Of a DNA stretch of 64,000 bases, positions 35,321 to 44,500 are shown piece by piece. The stretch lies in the NCBI GenBank assembly GCA_965153355.1, contig OZ231128.1:38440001-38504000 (forward strand). Reading direction: 5' to 3'. The notes beneath the pieces are model-generated. The model saw only the letters and a list, made by a program, of their open reading frames with translations. It did not search any database and had not been told where the DNA came from. Made by a program: the position numbers and the translations under genes. Position 1 is the stretch's first letter. Every line of letters begins with the position of its first letter. This DNA comes from Flaccisagitta enflata (lineage: Eukaryota; Chaetognatha; Sagittoidea; Aphragmophora).

Positions 35321-35661
35321 AAATGAAATCTGAGATATTGATCATATGGAAACCTATGATTTTTCCACACTTTACACGGCTTTGCCTCATGGAGAAATAA
35401 AACGTAAATTTTCGACTATTTTTCAAAAAGTTTTTAATAGAGAGGCAAGGCCATACATAAGTTTCAATTTACATGGAGCTTATTTTAGTATTACAAAAGT
35501 AAATAGATATTCTTTTAGATCAGAAGATATGCAGGAGATTTTGGAATTCATATTAGATAATATTTATGTAAGATATGGTAAAGATATATATAAGCAAGTA
35601 ATAGGAATACCTATTGGTCTTGATTCTGGTCAGGATATTGCTAATCTACTTTTATATAGTT
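35321..35661 (+). pseudogene. Naiad-type element: RT palm, frame-shifted and cut by an assembly gap
   Basis: METYDFSTLYTALPH at 35346 is reverse transcriptase motif A, and GIPIGLDSGQDIANLLL near 35607 is motif B. This frame is shifted by one base from the upstream part, and an in-frame TGA lies five codons before METYDF. Motif C (the catalytic aspartates) and the thumb are missing because the sequence enters ten Ns at 35662 and does not resume as reverse transcriptase. Confidence 0.8.
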
Positions 35662-35671
35662 NNNNNNNNNN
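35662..35671. other. Assembly gap (10 N)
   Basis: The true length is unknown. It joins Naiad sequence to unrelated sequence, so the order across it is uncertain. Confidence 0.98.
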
Positions 35672-36023
35672 AGTTCACGGAAGTGAATTGTGGTTGTCTG
35701 TGACGCCCCCGACATACGAGGCGCGCTTCTTGAGACGCATGTCGTAAGCAGCAGTGAGACACAATCACCGCAGATTTTATGCCGAAAAAACGAATAAAAT
35801 ATCGAAAACCATACCTTAATATTAAACACGATACATATGAAGTATCGTAATAAATACGCTACAGCCTACAGTGAAGCACCGCTACAGCGCGCCCGCTACA
35901 AAAGCAAGCCCATCTATGAATTTGCTACCTACAAGATTTTGTTATTATCATTTCTGTAATGTCAAAAAGGCAGTCTCGGCATGAGACAGGATTTTTACCA
36001 GCCACTTGACATGCGCTTTAGTG
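35672..36023. other. Unassigned sequence between the gap and the second Penelope element
   Basis: No reverse transcriptase similarity is seen. If the assembly is right, this is probably NR4A intron sequence. Confidence 0.4.
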
Positions 36024-36030
36024 AAACTCT

Positions 36031-36430
36031 AATTAATGATGGAATAAAGACTTCACATATAGGTTCACATACATGTATTTCATAGTAGAAAGCCTGAATT
36101 TTCGAGCATTTTGGCATACTCATAATTCATAGACAAAGAAGACAGAGAGAGAGAGAGAGACAAATTTATAGGGAGAAAAATGACCAAAAACTAAAGAGAG
36201 AGAGACACAGAAAAAGACAATGGAAAAGAGAGAGAGGCTAATCCAGAATCAAGAGAAGAAAAGAGAGAGATAAACTCTCTGGCCCCCTCCCCCTCCCAAA
36301 TCCGCCGAAGTAGAGAGAAATCCATGTCCTAGATAATAGAGAGAATCGGGTCCCATGCATTGGAGCGGACGCATAATTGAGGGTCATTAAGCCCACTGCC
36401 AGTCGATGTTTGATATTGTCTTATCTTTAG
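36031..36430 (-). repeat. Left arm of a 400-bp inverted repeat (Penelope 3' end)
   Basis: It pairs almost perfectly with 37429-37828 across a 998-bp loop. It carries the end of the endonuclease frame and the GA/CT-rich 3' untranslated region in reverse. Confidence 0.9.
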
Positions 36431-36826
36431 TAGGTGTCTTCAAGGGCGCTCTCTGTCGCGCTCACCGCCTATGCTCCTCTCAATTCCTTCTCGACCAAGA
36501 AATCAAATATCTTATTAATAACTGGGAGGATAATGGTTACAATCGAAACAGACTAACAAATATCGCCAAAAACTATAAACCGCCTGACAAATCACCTCCT
36601 CTTCCTCCTCCGCCCCTGCCTCCTCCGCCGCCGCCGCCGCCTCCTCCTCCTCCGCCGCCTCCTCATCCTCCGCCGCCTCCTCCTCCTCCGCCTCCTCCTC
36701 TTCCTTTTCTGCCTGAGAATGAAGACCGTCTCTCTTGCCTTCGCCCAACATCGCAGCGTATCCAACGTCTTCAGCAGCAGCAACAGCAGCAGCAACAACA
36801 ACAACAGCAACAACAGCAACAACAGC

Positions 36827-36879
<53 letters not shown>

Positions 36880-36910
36880 CCCCCACTTGATTTCATTATG
36901 TGGCCAAGTG

Positions 36911-36999
<89 letters not shown>

Positions 37000-37530
37000 C
37001 GAAGAAAACGTCTCACCTACGCATCTGTCCCCTACGTCGCCTGTCTACATCAACAACTTAAAAAGGCTTTTCATGCTGCTGACATGGACTATCACACAAG
37101 ACCGGGCCAAAAACTAGGTAACATTCTCTGCGCGCCCAACAAAACTCGTCCCGACCCTATGGACTTGAAAGGTATTTACTGCCAATTCTGCAAAAATCAT
37201 CCCGAGGCCAAATACATAGGGCAAACACGTGTCTCCTTCCGCGCTCGCATGGCCCAACACAAAAGTGATGTGACATCGTCGAAATCGGATGAACACATCT
37301 CAGGAATCGCCAAACACGCTCGCCATTGTCCCAATTGTGATATCGACTGGGATAATCCTGAAATTCTCGCCACCTACAATGACAAGAACAAAGCCGCTCT
37401 TCAGAGAAACCTTCTCGTCGGGGAAAGTCTAAAGATAAGACAATATCAAACATCGACTGGCAGTGGGCTTAATGACCCTCAATTATGCGTCCGCTCCAAT
37501 GCATGGGACCCGATTCTCTCTATTATCTAG
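36431..37530 (+). pseudogene. Penelope-like element: RT C terminus, polyP-polyQ linker, GIY-YIG endonuclease
   Basis: The surviving frame starts at the inverted-repeat junction with GALCRAHRLCSSQF and YLINNWEDNGYNRN, typical of the region after the reverse transcriptase thumb in canonical Penelope elements. A proline-rich stretch of about 40 residues and two poly-glutamine tracts follow, encoded mostly by CAA and split by a short LDFIMWPSE segment. The GIY-YIG endonuclease then reads GIYCQFC, KYIGQT and RARMAQHK, with HARHCPNC further on, giving the cysteine-histidine set of these enzymes. The frame is intact from 36431 to the stop, although the microsatellites inside it are prone to length change. 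Reverse transcriptase catalytic motifs are absent because of 5' truncation. The C-terminal endonuclease separates it from the Naiad copy upstream. The Hydra clade or another canonical clade is possible. Confidence 0.8.
36600..37000 (+). repeat. In-frame (CCTCCG)n and (CAA)n tracts
   Basis: A CCTCCG/CCGCCG tract (36600-36700) and two CAA arrays (36775-36880 and 36910-37000) lie inside the Penelope coding frame, so every unit adds Pro or Gln. Confidence 0.95.
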
Positions 37531-37828
37531 GACATGGATTTCTCTCTACTTCGGCGGATTTGGGAGGGGGAGGGGGCCAGAGAGTTTATCTCTCTCTTTT
37601 CTTCTCTTGATTCTGGATTAGCCTCTCTCTCTTTTCCATTGTCTTTTTCTGTGTCTCTCTCTCTTTAGTTTTTGGTCATTTTTCTCCCTATAAATTTGTC
37701 TCTCTCTCTCTCTCTGTCTTCTTTGTCTATGAATTATGAGTATGCCAAAATGCTCGAAAATTCAGGCTTTCTACTATGAAATACATGTATGTGAACCTAT
37801 ATGTGAAGTCTTTATTCCATCATTAATT
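37429..37828 (+). repeat. Right arm of the 400-bp inverted repeat
   Basis: It contains the last 34 codons of the endonuclease frame and 3' untranslated sequence with CT tracts, and pairs with 36031-36430. Confidence 0.9.
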
Positions 37829-37944
37829 CGTCACCATACATATGATGTCTCTGAAAGAAAACTCTAATTGTTTTGAATAGCTTTTACTGTCGTCTTCTTA
37901 TTTTCCCTCACCTTCGTAAATGCAAATGATAACGTTCATTCTTT

Positions 37945-37957
37945 CCGATTCACTCAG
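37945..37957 (+). promoter_or_regulatory. 3' splice site of the NR4A last intron
   Basis: TTCCGATTCACTCAG precedes the conserved coding block. The pyrimidine content is moderate. The reading frame just after AG matches the family, which supports the site. Confidence 0.75.
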
Positions 37958-38214
37958 AACGCCACGGTTTGCGAGAGCCGAAGAAAATGGAGGAACTGCA
38001 GATGAAAATTGTGGCGGCCTTGAAAGATCATGTGACGTACAACGCCGAGGCTCAAAAGAAAGTCAATTACTTCTCTCGAATTTTGGGTAAAATTCCCGAG
38101 CTCCGGACTCTGTCTCAACAAGGTCTTCAGAGATTGTTTTGCATGAAGTTGGATGACGCCGTCCCGACGCCTCAAGTTCTTCAAACTCTATTCGCAGTCG
38201 CTTTACCGTATTGA
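37958..38214 (+). CDS. NR4A: NR4A-type nuclear receptor, terminal coding exon
   Basis: This exon encodes the end of the ligand-binding domain (helices 9-12) of an NR4A receptor (Nurr1/Nur77/HR38 class), a transcription factor of the nucleus that acts largely without ligand. It begins after a 3' splice site (CCGATTCACTCAG) with AA finishing a split codon, so the intron is in phase 1. Key strings are RHGLREPKKMEELQ, LKDHVTYNAEAQKK, LGKIPELRTLSQQGLQRLF and the final VALPY before TGA. NR4A proteins usually end in LPF, so Tyr is a small departure. NAEAQKK recalls arthropod HR38. Earlier exons, including the DNA-binding domain, are not in the window. A Penelope element sits about 100 bp upstream, and transposon sequence starts 41 bp after the stop. 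I saw no AATAAA in the next kilobase. Confidence 0.85.
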
Positions 38215-38254
38215 ATATTACAAGGGATCAGTCATATATTTTCAGTATCACAGG

Positions 38255-39112
38255 TTTTAAGTCAAGTGCACGCTACTCCAGCACCCTCTGTGTCACTTCT
38301 GTCTGTTCATCCATCCATCTGTCTGTCAGTCCCCCAGTCCGATGATGTGTGGGCAGGGCCGTGGAGAGAAATGGTGGGCCCCCCCTCTGGCCCATATGGC
38401 CGGGCCCCCTTTCCCCCTATCACTCTCTAAATTGTCAATTTTGTGTCATCAATACATCACTTTGAAAAGTGCTTCAGGACTTATAACCTAGCACTGATGT
38501 ATGCTAAAATTTGTTATTCTTTTTTTATGAAACCAAAAAAATCAGAGGACTGAATGGAAAAAACTTTAGAAAATACAAAACATTTCAAAATATTGTCAAT
38601 GAATTAAAAAAATATCATTCGAAATAATGTATCACCTTAACAAGAGCTCAAATTTAACTGAATTAAGGGCCCTTTAAAAAATAACTTATATTCTATCTTT
38701 GAAAAAGTTGGTATTTGAGAGTATATCAATAAGTATGGATGATTTGATCTGAATTAACATGTAATGTCTAACAAAGCCCAAGCATGATTTAATCTAAATT
38801 GAATCATAGTCACTCAACTCTTCATACTTTCCTCCTCTTTCTTCTCTTCTTCTTTTTTTTTTTCTTTTCTTTTTTTTTTTCTTTTACCTTAGGGGCCCCC
38901 CAGGGCCCCCTGGGGCCCGGGCCCCCCTTCTCAGAGGGGGGTGGACCCCCCTCTCCACGGCCCTGTGTGTGGGTCCGTCACACTTTACTTCTTTGGGTGT
39001 ATGTAGTATTTTGCATCACTGGTCCCGCCAAAATACTTTTGGCTTATTTCATCAATGCCCCAGCCCTGCGCACTCGCACGCGACTTGGGTAGCCCTATGT
39101 CCGGCCTTGTTT
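38255..39112 (-). mobile_element. Subfamily A hairpin element split by a hAT-like element
   Basis: The left end, TTTTAAGTCAAGTGCACGCT, is a mutated subfamily A hairpin followed by GTC-rich words. The right end has CTCGCACGCGACTTGGGTAG and ATGTCCGGCCTTGTT. Without the 620-bp insertion and its duplication it would be about 240 bp. It forms most of the presumed NR4A 3' flank. Confidence 0.7.
38354..38965 (+). mobile_element. hAT-like non-autonomous transposon, 612 bp
   Basis: The inverted ends are CAGGGCCGTGGAGAG and CTCTCCACGGCCCTG. TGTGTGGG is duplicated on both sides (38346-38353 and 38966-38973). An 8-bp duplication with CAGGG ends is typical of hAT elements. GC-rich GGGCCCCCC ends flank an AT-rich core with no transposase. 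Confidence 0.85.
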
Positions 39113-39317
39113 TTAGTCGCGTGCTACGCGACTCTACACCCCGCTTTGTCGGTCCGTCCGTCCGTCGGTCCGTCCGTCGGTCCGTCCGTCACACTTTACT
39201 TTTTCGGCGTTAATGGGGTTTTTGGCCTTACTGCTCCTGCCCAAATGCTCCGCTGACCTCAATTATAGCCCCTGCCCACCCGCACGCGACTGGGGTAGCC
39301 GTGTATCCGGCCTTGTT
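39111..39317 (-). mobile_element. Subfamily A hairpin element, complete
   Basis: It runs TTTTAGTCGCGTGCTACGCG (hairpin), (GTCC/GTCG)n, TTTTTCGGCGTTAATGGGGT, CCTGCCCACCCGCACGCGAC and GTGTATCCGGCCTTGTT. It directly abuts the copy ending at 39112 in the same orientation, sharing the T run, so the two form a head-to-tail tandem. Confidence 0.85.
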
Positions 39318-41280
39318 TCTTATGTATGGTGGGTATTCTTTCTTTCTTTTGCTCAGTCTCTCAGTCTGTCAGTCCAAAAAACCGAAATTGTCCCACGTCA
39401 TTTGCTGTGTGATTTTTTTTATTGGAAAAGAATAGTTTGCGTGATAAACACGAGAATGGACAGCTTCAGATGCTTGGTCAGAACATGACCATTGCGCCTA
39501 TGATATAAGTTTCTTTGAGTAAGGTAACAGACCTTCTCATTAAGATACGATAATTCATCTTGAAAAACGTAGTCATTTCAGTCATTTGTATTTTCAACTG
39601 TTAGAATTAGTAGTCTGTAGTCGTACCGCATTGCGTTCTATATCATATTTTTGTTCTTCATCAATGTTCATACAAGAATGGGTGCATTACCTCACGACCT
39701 CACGAGTGCACTCGTTTTCTGTCCATAAAATGATAACAATCAATAACCCATTATTTAATTTTTCGCTGGACCATAGAGATTCTCTTCATAACTTTGAACC
39801 ATTTTTTTGACATCATCAACATACTTCACTGCATTCGTATCATTGGTTCTTTTAAGACCTATATACCGGAGTAACCGAACTACTTAATTTCTTTGTTTTT
39901 TTTCTCTTTACTTTATCTCCCCCTCTTTCAGTTACACAATAATTGAAAGAAAGAAAACAGTTTTAAAAAAGAAGGCCTAAAATTTAATAACTTTTTTAGG
40001 TCCCATCAAATTCCGTTTGCATCACCAAACATCGTTCATTACTTCGTTAATTCATCTTTCCACCTTTCCAAAAAAAATTGTCATTGTCTTTTTGTAGTTT
40101 TTATGTCATCCCGATAATTAGTCACATCATTATTGGTCAAACCTCATCACTTTTACATGAGAAAATTGTGTTCAATACAATATATGTCGGGAGACTGTGC
40201 AATATTGATCGCGGGCAGATTGGTGATGAAGTGTACCACAGGAGCACTTCATCCATTCACCAGCGTGTAGAGAGTCGTTTACTCATGAATATTCAAAATA
40301 CTAACAAAAAACTGTTATATCAATTACCTTCCTGTTAAACTATTCTCAATCGTAATGATTTTGTATGTTGTAGCATGTGAATGTTATCATTATAGTGAAA
40401 TGAACTTTTTCCGTTTCAGATTTGCCTAAAACGTACAGACCGCCCTGAGCAAGACCAGCCTGGAAATTTTACAAAATAGCCTGGTTAACTCTTAGTCTAT
40501 TTAGATTAATTTGTTTGTCATTCAAATCACTGTTGAGGTAATCTAAACTTAGTTATTTGGTAATGTCGTAGATATCGTTAAGGCGAAAAGGAGAGATCTG
40601 TACTGTCCGTGACTAGTTAAAAGTGTACACCGAAGAGCTGAGAATGCTCTTTCACGCCATCTGCTCAAACTACCGCCAGGCTAGTAGTACGTACTCTAGA
40701 TTTTCTGCTTGTTTGAACTCAGGATGGACTGCCTGAAATAGGATCCAGCTTCAAAAAAATCTTCTCTGTGGTGCCTTTTTAAGAAAATACTCAAAATTGG
40801 TTGTTTTTCTCATTTTTTTTGTAAGGCTTTTAAAAAATCTTTTTAGATATATACATATTTGAATTTCTGATAAGATTTCCTCTCTTTTGATAGGTTGCAC
40901 TATATAGTTTTCAAAAGATTTAGTTTTAATCTTTTCGATAGTGATGCAGATTACTTTTAATCACTGTTGTTAAAAACTAAAAAAAATTATTTCTTCTTCA
41001 AAATTTCCATGAAGTTATCCAGTCTTTTATCATTAAATTCAAAATTTCCCTTACAGGTTGATTTAAATATTTCCTAAAACCCCCGCAATCATGTCTAGAA
41101 CCTCCCCAAAATTGATATTTTTTGCAGTTTTTTAAGGGTTTGAGAGTTCATCATAGACTAACAGAGATGCTCTAAGATGGCACGGGAAATTCCCCGACCC
41201 AATTCTCCATAATCAAAAATGACGGGGTGGGATTGGACAATAAAGAATCGAGATAAAGAATTTTTCATATAGAAATCTTT
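39318..41280. other. Unassigned DNA
   Basis: No gene or repeat family is recognised in this stretch of nearly 2 kb. Short frames near 39586 and 40078 show no known motifs. Confidence 0.4.
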
Positions 41281-41640
41281 AACTTGAAAAACATTTGTCG
41301 AAGAGCTTTAGAGCATTCTGCTTTGCGTCAAATGAAAGAGAATGATCAAATAGACTTACCCTATCAATTTCATCGGAGGCCACAATCAGTCGATTGAGAT
41401 GCGAAACTTCCCCATAAGAAAAGAACAAGGCCGGATACACGACAATCCAGTCGCGGGCGGTTGGGCAGGAGCAGTAGTGCAAAAACCGCTCGGGATTCAA
41501 AAATGTATTGGGACGGACGGACGGACGGACCGACCGACACGGCAAGTTGTTAAGTCGCGTGTCCGCGACTAAAAATCATGTTTCTCTGGAATACGTCAAA
41601 AAGTTGAAGACTGACTGCGACTTTTTTCCCAATCACAGAG
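41281..41640 (+). repeat. Dispersed repeat interrupted by a hairpin element, copy 1
   Basis: GAGCATTCTGCTT, CTATCAATTTCATYGGAGGC and, after the inserted element, ACTGACTGCGACTTTTTTCCC match 62070-62660, which is also interrupted by a hairpin element. The parent family is unknown. Confidence 0.55.
41424..41575 (+). mobile_element. Subfamily C hairpin element, complete
   Basis: It runs AACAAGGCCGGATACACGAC, CAGTCGCGGGCGGTTGGGCA, an ACGG core, then the hairpin AGTCGCG-TGTC-CGCGACT and AAAAA. Confidence 0.8.
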
Positions 41641-41654
41641 ACGATAGAAAAACA

Positions 41655-42160
41655 ATAGTCGCAAAAGCGTTAGATGGTCAGCGGTACCCGTGCCCCGCTT
41701 ATGTAGGTTGTGGCTGAAATTGAGGGAGGGGGGAGCAGTGCAGCGGCGTTAAAGGGGTCCTATGCTTTCGCACATACGGGGAATTTTCTCCTCCTCTTTC
41801 TCCTCCACACCCCCCCCCCTCCCCCAACCCCCAAGACCCATATCTCAGCGTCGAGGCCCATATCCTAGCCTTGAGGCTTAAACCCCAGTCATGAGGCCTA
41901 AATCCCTTGAAGCTGGAATTTGGGCTTTGGGGTTGGAATTTCGGCCTTGAGGTTGGGATTTAGGCCTCAAGACTGGAATTTGGGCCTCAAGGCAGGGGTA
42001 TGGGTCTCAAAGCTGAGATATGCGCCTGGAGGCTTGGGGGAGGGGGGGGGGGTGCGAAGAACAAGAACAAGAAAGAAGAGGGGGAAAAAATTTCCCTATA
42101 TGTGTGAAAGCATAGGTTGTCGACCCCTTCGGCTTTGGGGCCGCTGCCCAAAAGAGGGGG
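41655..42160 (+). mobile_element. Double-hairpin element (family E) with minisatellite
   Basis: The leader GATGGTCAGCGGTACCCGTG is followed by GCAGCGGCG, AGGGGTCCTATGCTTTCGCA and CATACGGGGAATTTTCTCC. The inverse lies at 42090-42155, ending GGGGCCGCTGCCC. The interior is built of about 20-bp words (TTGAGGCCTAAATCCC) that switch to inverted words near 41905. Confidence 0.6.
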
Positions 42161-42307
42161 GAGGGAATTTTTATGATCCTACGACGTGGGGAGGCGGCGC
42201 ACGTGGTAAAAGCAAAATAACAAACAGTCTTAGGTTATGAAGAAGTGGCTGATCACCAAGCACCAAGAGATGTAGATAAGTGCGTGATTCTTTTATGGTA
42301 ATGTGTT

Positions 42308-42393
42308 CATTTGTTTATTTCGTTCGGATAAGACGCGCTCTGATGAGAGGCATTTGTTTATTTCGTTCGGATAAGACGCGCTCTGATGAGAGG
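42308..42393 (+). repeat. Exact 43-bp tandem duplication
   Basis: The unit starting CATTTGTTTATTTCGTTCGG occurs twice without mismatch, so the duplication is recent. Confidence 0.95.
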
Positions 42394-42461
42394 CATGCCC
42401 CACGACCTCCACAGGAATTTCTATGAAATGCCATGATAAAAGAACAATTTTGGCTGATATA

Positions 42462-42560
42462 CCCTGTCTTCAGAAGTAACTGTATACAGCATGAGTTCTA
42501 TTGTGCGAAAACTATTCATATCATACATAAACTCAAGATTTGTTCTATCTTATAGCATTT
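42462..42560 (+). mobile_element. Fragment of the CCCTGTC MITE family
   Basis: CCCTGTCTTCAGAAGTAACT followed by diverged TATTGTGCGAAAAC matches the end of the 763-bp elements at 2410 and 3656. The other end is not found. Confidence 0.55.
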
Positions 42561-43911
42561 ACTTTCTTTTTCCAGGGGACTTTTTTATAAGAGACATGAG
42601 CCGGAGATTTACTAAAAATGCCAAAATGCCTAGCTGAGATGCAGTTTTAGAAATTTTAAAAGAAATTATTTCAAGAATTGTATTAGAATGAATGACAATC
42701 TTTTAAAATTTTCAGGGAAATTTGTAGGTTTTCTGATGAAAACAACTTCTTTTACGGTTTTGTATGTCAAATTAAGCAACATATTCAATGTTTTATGGTG
42801 ATGAACAAGTGTTTTACTAAAGATACATAGAATATCACTAAATGATGTATTAATATATTTTTTTGTGTTTTTTACACATAAAAAAAAACATTTTAACAGA
42901 CATTGAGCGTCAAAACGGCAAAATATTAAAAAGAACCCAGGCTGAATTCAAAGTATGATGTCTCTTATAAAAAAAACAGGCCCAACAGGCCAACAGTCCG
43001 TGCTTCCTTTTTCCTCCTTTCCTTCCTTCCTTCCTTCATTTCTTCCTTCATTCCTTCCTTCCTTATTTCTTTCCTTCCTCCTTTCCTTCCCCCGCTTCCT
43101 TGACATCGCCGTTAACAGTTACCCGCCTTTAGAGGACAATAAGCTGTGTTCCAAAATTTTTCTGGCCTTTTGTAATGCTAAATTGCCCCTAGATAACGGG
43201 CACGCCTTCAACGGTGAATCAGCAATATTGGTCAAAAATTTTGGGCCAAAATGAGTCTGAACTCCTTGTTAGCGGTGAACTGACTGTAGCCCATCGAGGT
43301 TAACCACTCATCCCCGCTTTGATTTTGACTGGAGAAACCCGAAATAGTTTTGGCGATAGGACGAATTCAGGATTGAGGCATTTTTCAGCAATTCAATCAT
43401 TACTTGTTACCATAACGTGGAAAACTCATTTCTTCCACAATAAGCCTTCTTTTTTATTTCTTGCTAATTTCAATGAATGCGTTACTATTATATTAAAGAA
43501 CTCCCACTCAACAGAAGTAATGGTGCATTCATACTTTTAATCCAAAAATCTTTCTGCCAGTCTGTCTTTCTGTCAATGTTTGTCAGTTTGTATGTGTCAG
43601 TCTTTCTGTCAATCTGACTTTCCGTCAGTGTCTTTCTGACAGTTTGTCTTTCTGTCAGTTTTTCTTGTTGTCAGTTTGTCTTTTTGTCTTTTTGTCAGGC
43701 TGTCTTTCTGTCACATCAGTATGTCTCTCCCTCTATTTTTCTCTCTCTTTTTTTGTTATTCATTGCACTGGCTCGTATACAATCTCATGAAGAATTGTCC
43801 ATCATTCGCCTAAGCCCGTATATGAGGTCTCGATTAATTGATTCACCTGCACCGGCTGTTTAGTTAACCTTTCAGAATCGAGACTTTTTGCCTACACACT
43901 TCCATCGCTTC
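42561..43911. other. Unassigned DNA
   Basis: It holds a (CTTC)n tract at 43009-43084 and CTGTCAGT words at 43555-43720. No gene is recognised. Confidence 0.4.
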
Positions 43912-44091
43912 TCATGCTACCTCAGTCACGTCCAGGTGGGTAGGGGCTGCATTTGAGGTCACTTGATCATTTGGGCAGGAAGAGTGAGGCCAAAGACCAC
44001 AAAAAACAAAAAAAAAAGTAAAGTGTGACACAGACGGACAGACAGACGGATTGACAAAGCGGGGCGTAGTCGCGTAGCACGCGACTAAAAA
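43912..44091 (+). mobile_element. Subfamily A hairpin element, 5'-eroded
   Basis: CTCAGTCACGTCCAGGTGGG, the GAGGTCACTTGATCATTTGG block, GACGGACAGAC and the hairpin AGTCGCGTAGCACGCGACT with AAAAA are present. The AACAAGG start is lost. Confidence 0.7.
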
Positions 44092-44179
44092 TTTGTGAGC
44101 TTCAGTCTTTTTTTTTCGCAACTTGAAAATGTCACAGACGATTCGTTTTCCCACCTCTCTTCTCTGGAAGCACATTTCA

Positions 44180-44334
44180 AACAAGGCTGGATACACGGCA
44201 ATCCAGTCGCGGACGGTTGGGCAGGAGCAGAAATACAAAAACCACTCGAACTTCAAAAATGTTACTGGACCAACCGACGGACCCACCAACCGACCAACAC
44301 AGCAACGTGTAGAGTTGAGTGTCCGCGACCAAAA
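44180..44334 (+). mobile_element. Subfamily C hairpin element
   Basis: It runs AACAAGGCTGGATACACGGC, CAGTCGCGGACGGTTGGGCA, a CCAACCGACGGACC core, and a mutated hairpin GAGTTGAGTGTCCGCGACC. Confidence 0.75.
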
Positions 44335-44382
44335 TTCTGCATTTTTCATCAACCGACTATCATGCAGTTTTCACCTCTTGTA

Positions 44383-44500
44383 CAGTCGAACCTCGCTATA
44401 GCGCACTTACTAATAAGGCACAGCCGCCTTTAAAGCATGACATTTTCACTCCCATAAGAAACATCAAAATTTAATCATTAAACATGATAAGTTAAACACA
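44383..44500 (+). mobile_element. pogo/Tigger-like MITE fragment
   Basis: TA-CAGTCGAACCTCGCTATAGC is a typical pogo/Tigger terminus. The right end is not found. Confidence 0.55.

Larger units (their letters stand above)
36035..37858 (+). mobile_element. Second Penelope-like element, 5'-truncated with an inverted 3' fragment
   Basis: The right part (36431-37858) runs from the end of the reverse transcriptase through the endonuclease and 3' untranslated region. The left part (36031-36430) is a 400-bp inverted copy of 37429-37828, joined at 36430/36431. AAACTCTAATT at 36024-36034 and 37859-37869 looks like an 11-bp target duplication and sets the limits. Penelope-like elements often insert with such inverted partial copies. 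The insertion ends about 100 bp before the NR4A exon. Confidence 0.8.

Noticed and set aside
35310-35345. Selenocysteine use in the Naiad element
   Set aside because: The frame is already broken by a one-base shift and a TAA nearby, so a lone TGA is better explained by decay. It is kept only as a point to compare.
36515-37016. Minus-strand poly-Val, poly-Leu and poly-Cys frames
   Set aside because: They are mirror images of the CAA and CCTCCG tracts inside the Penelope frame.
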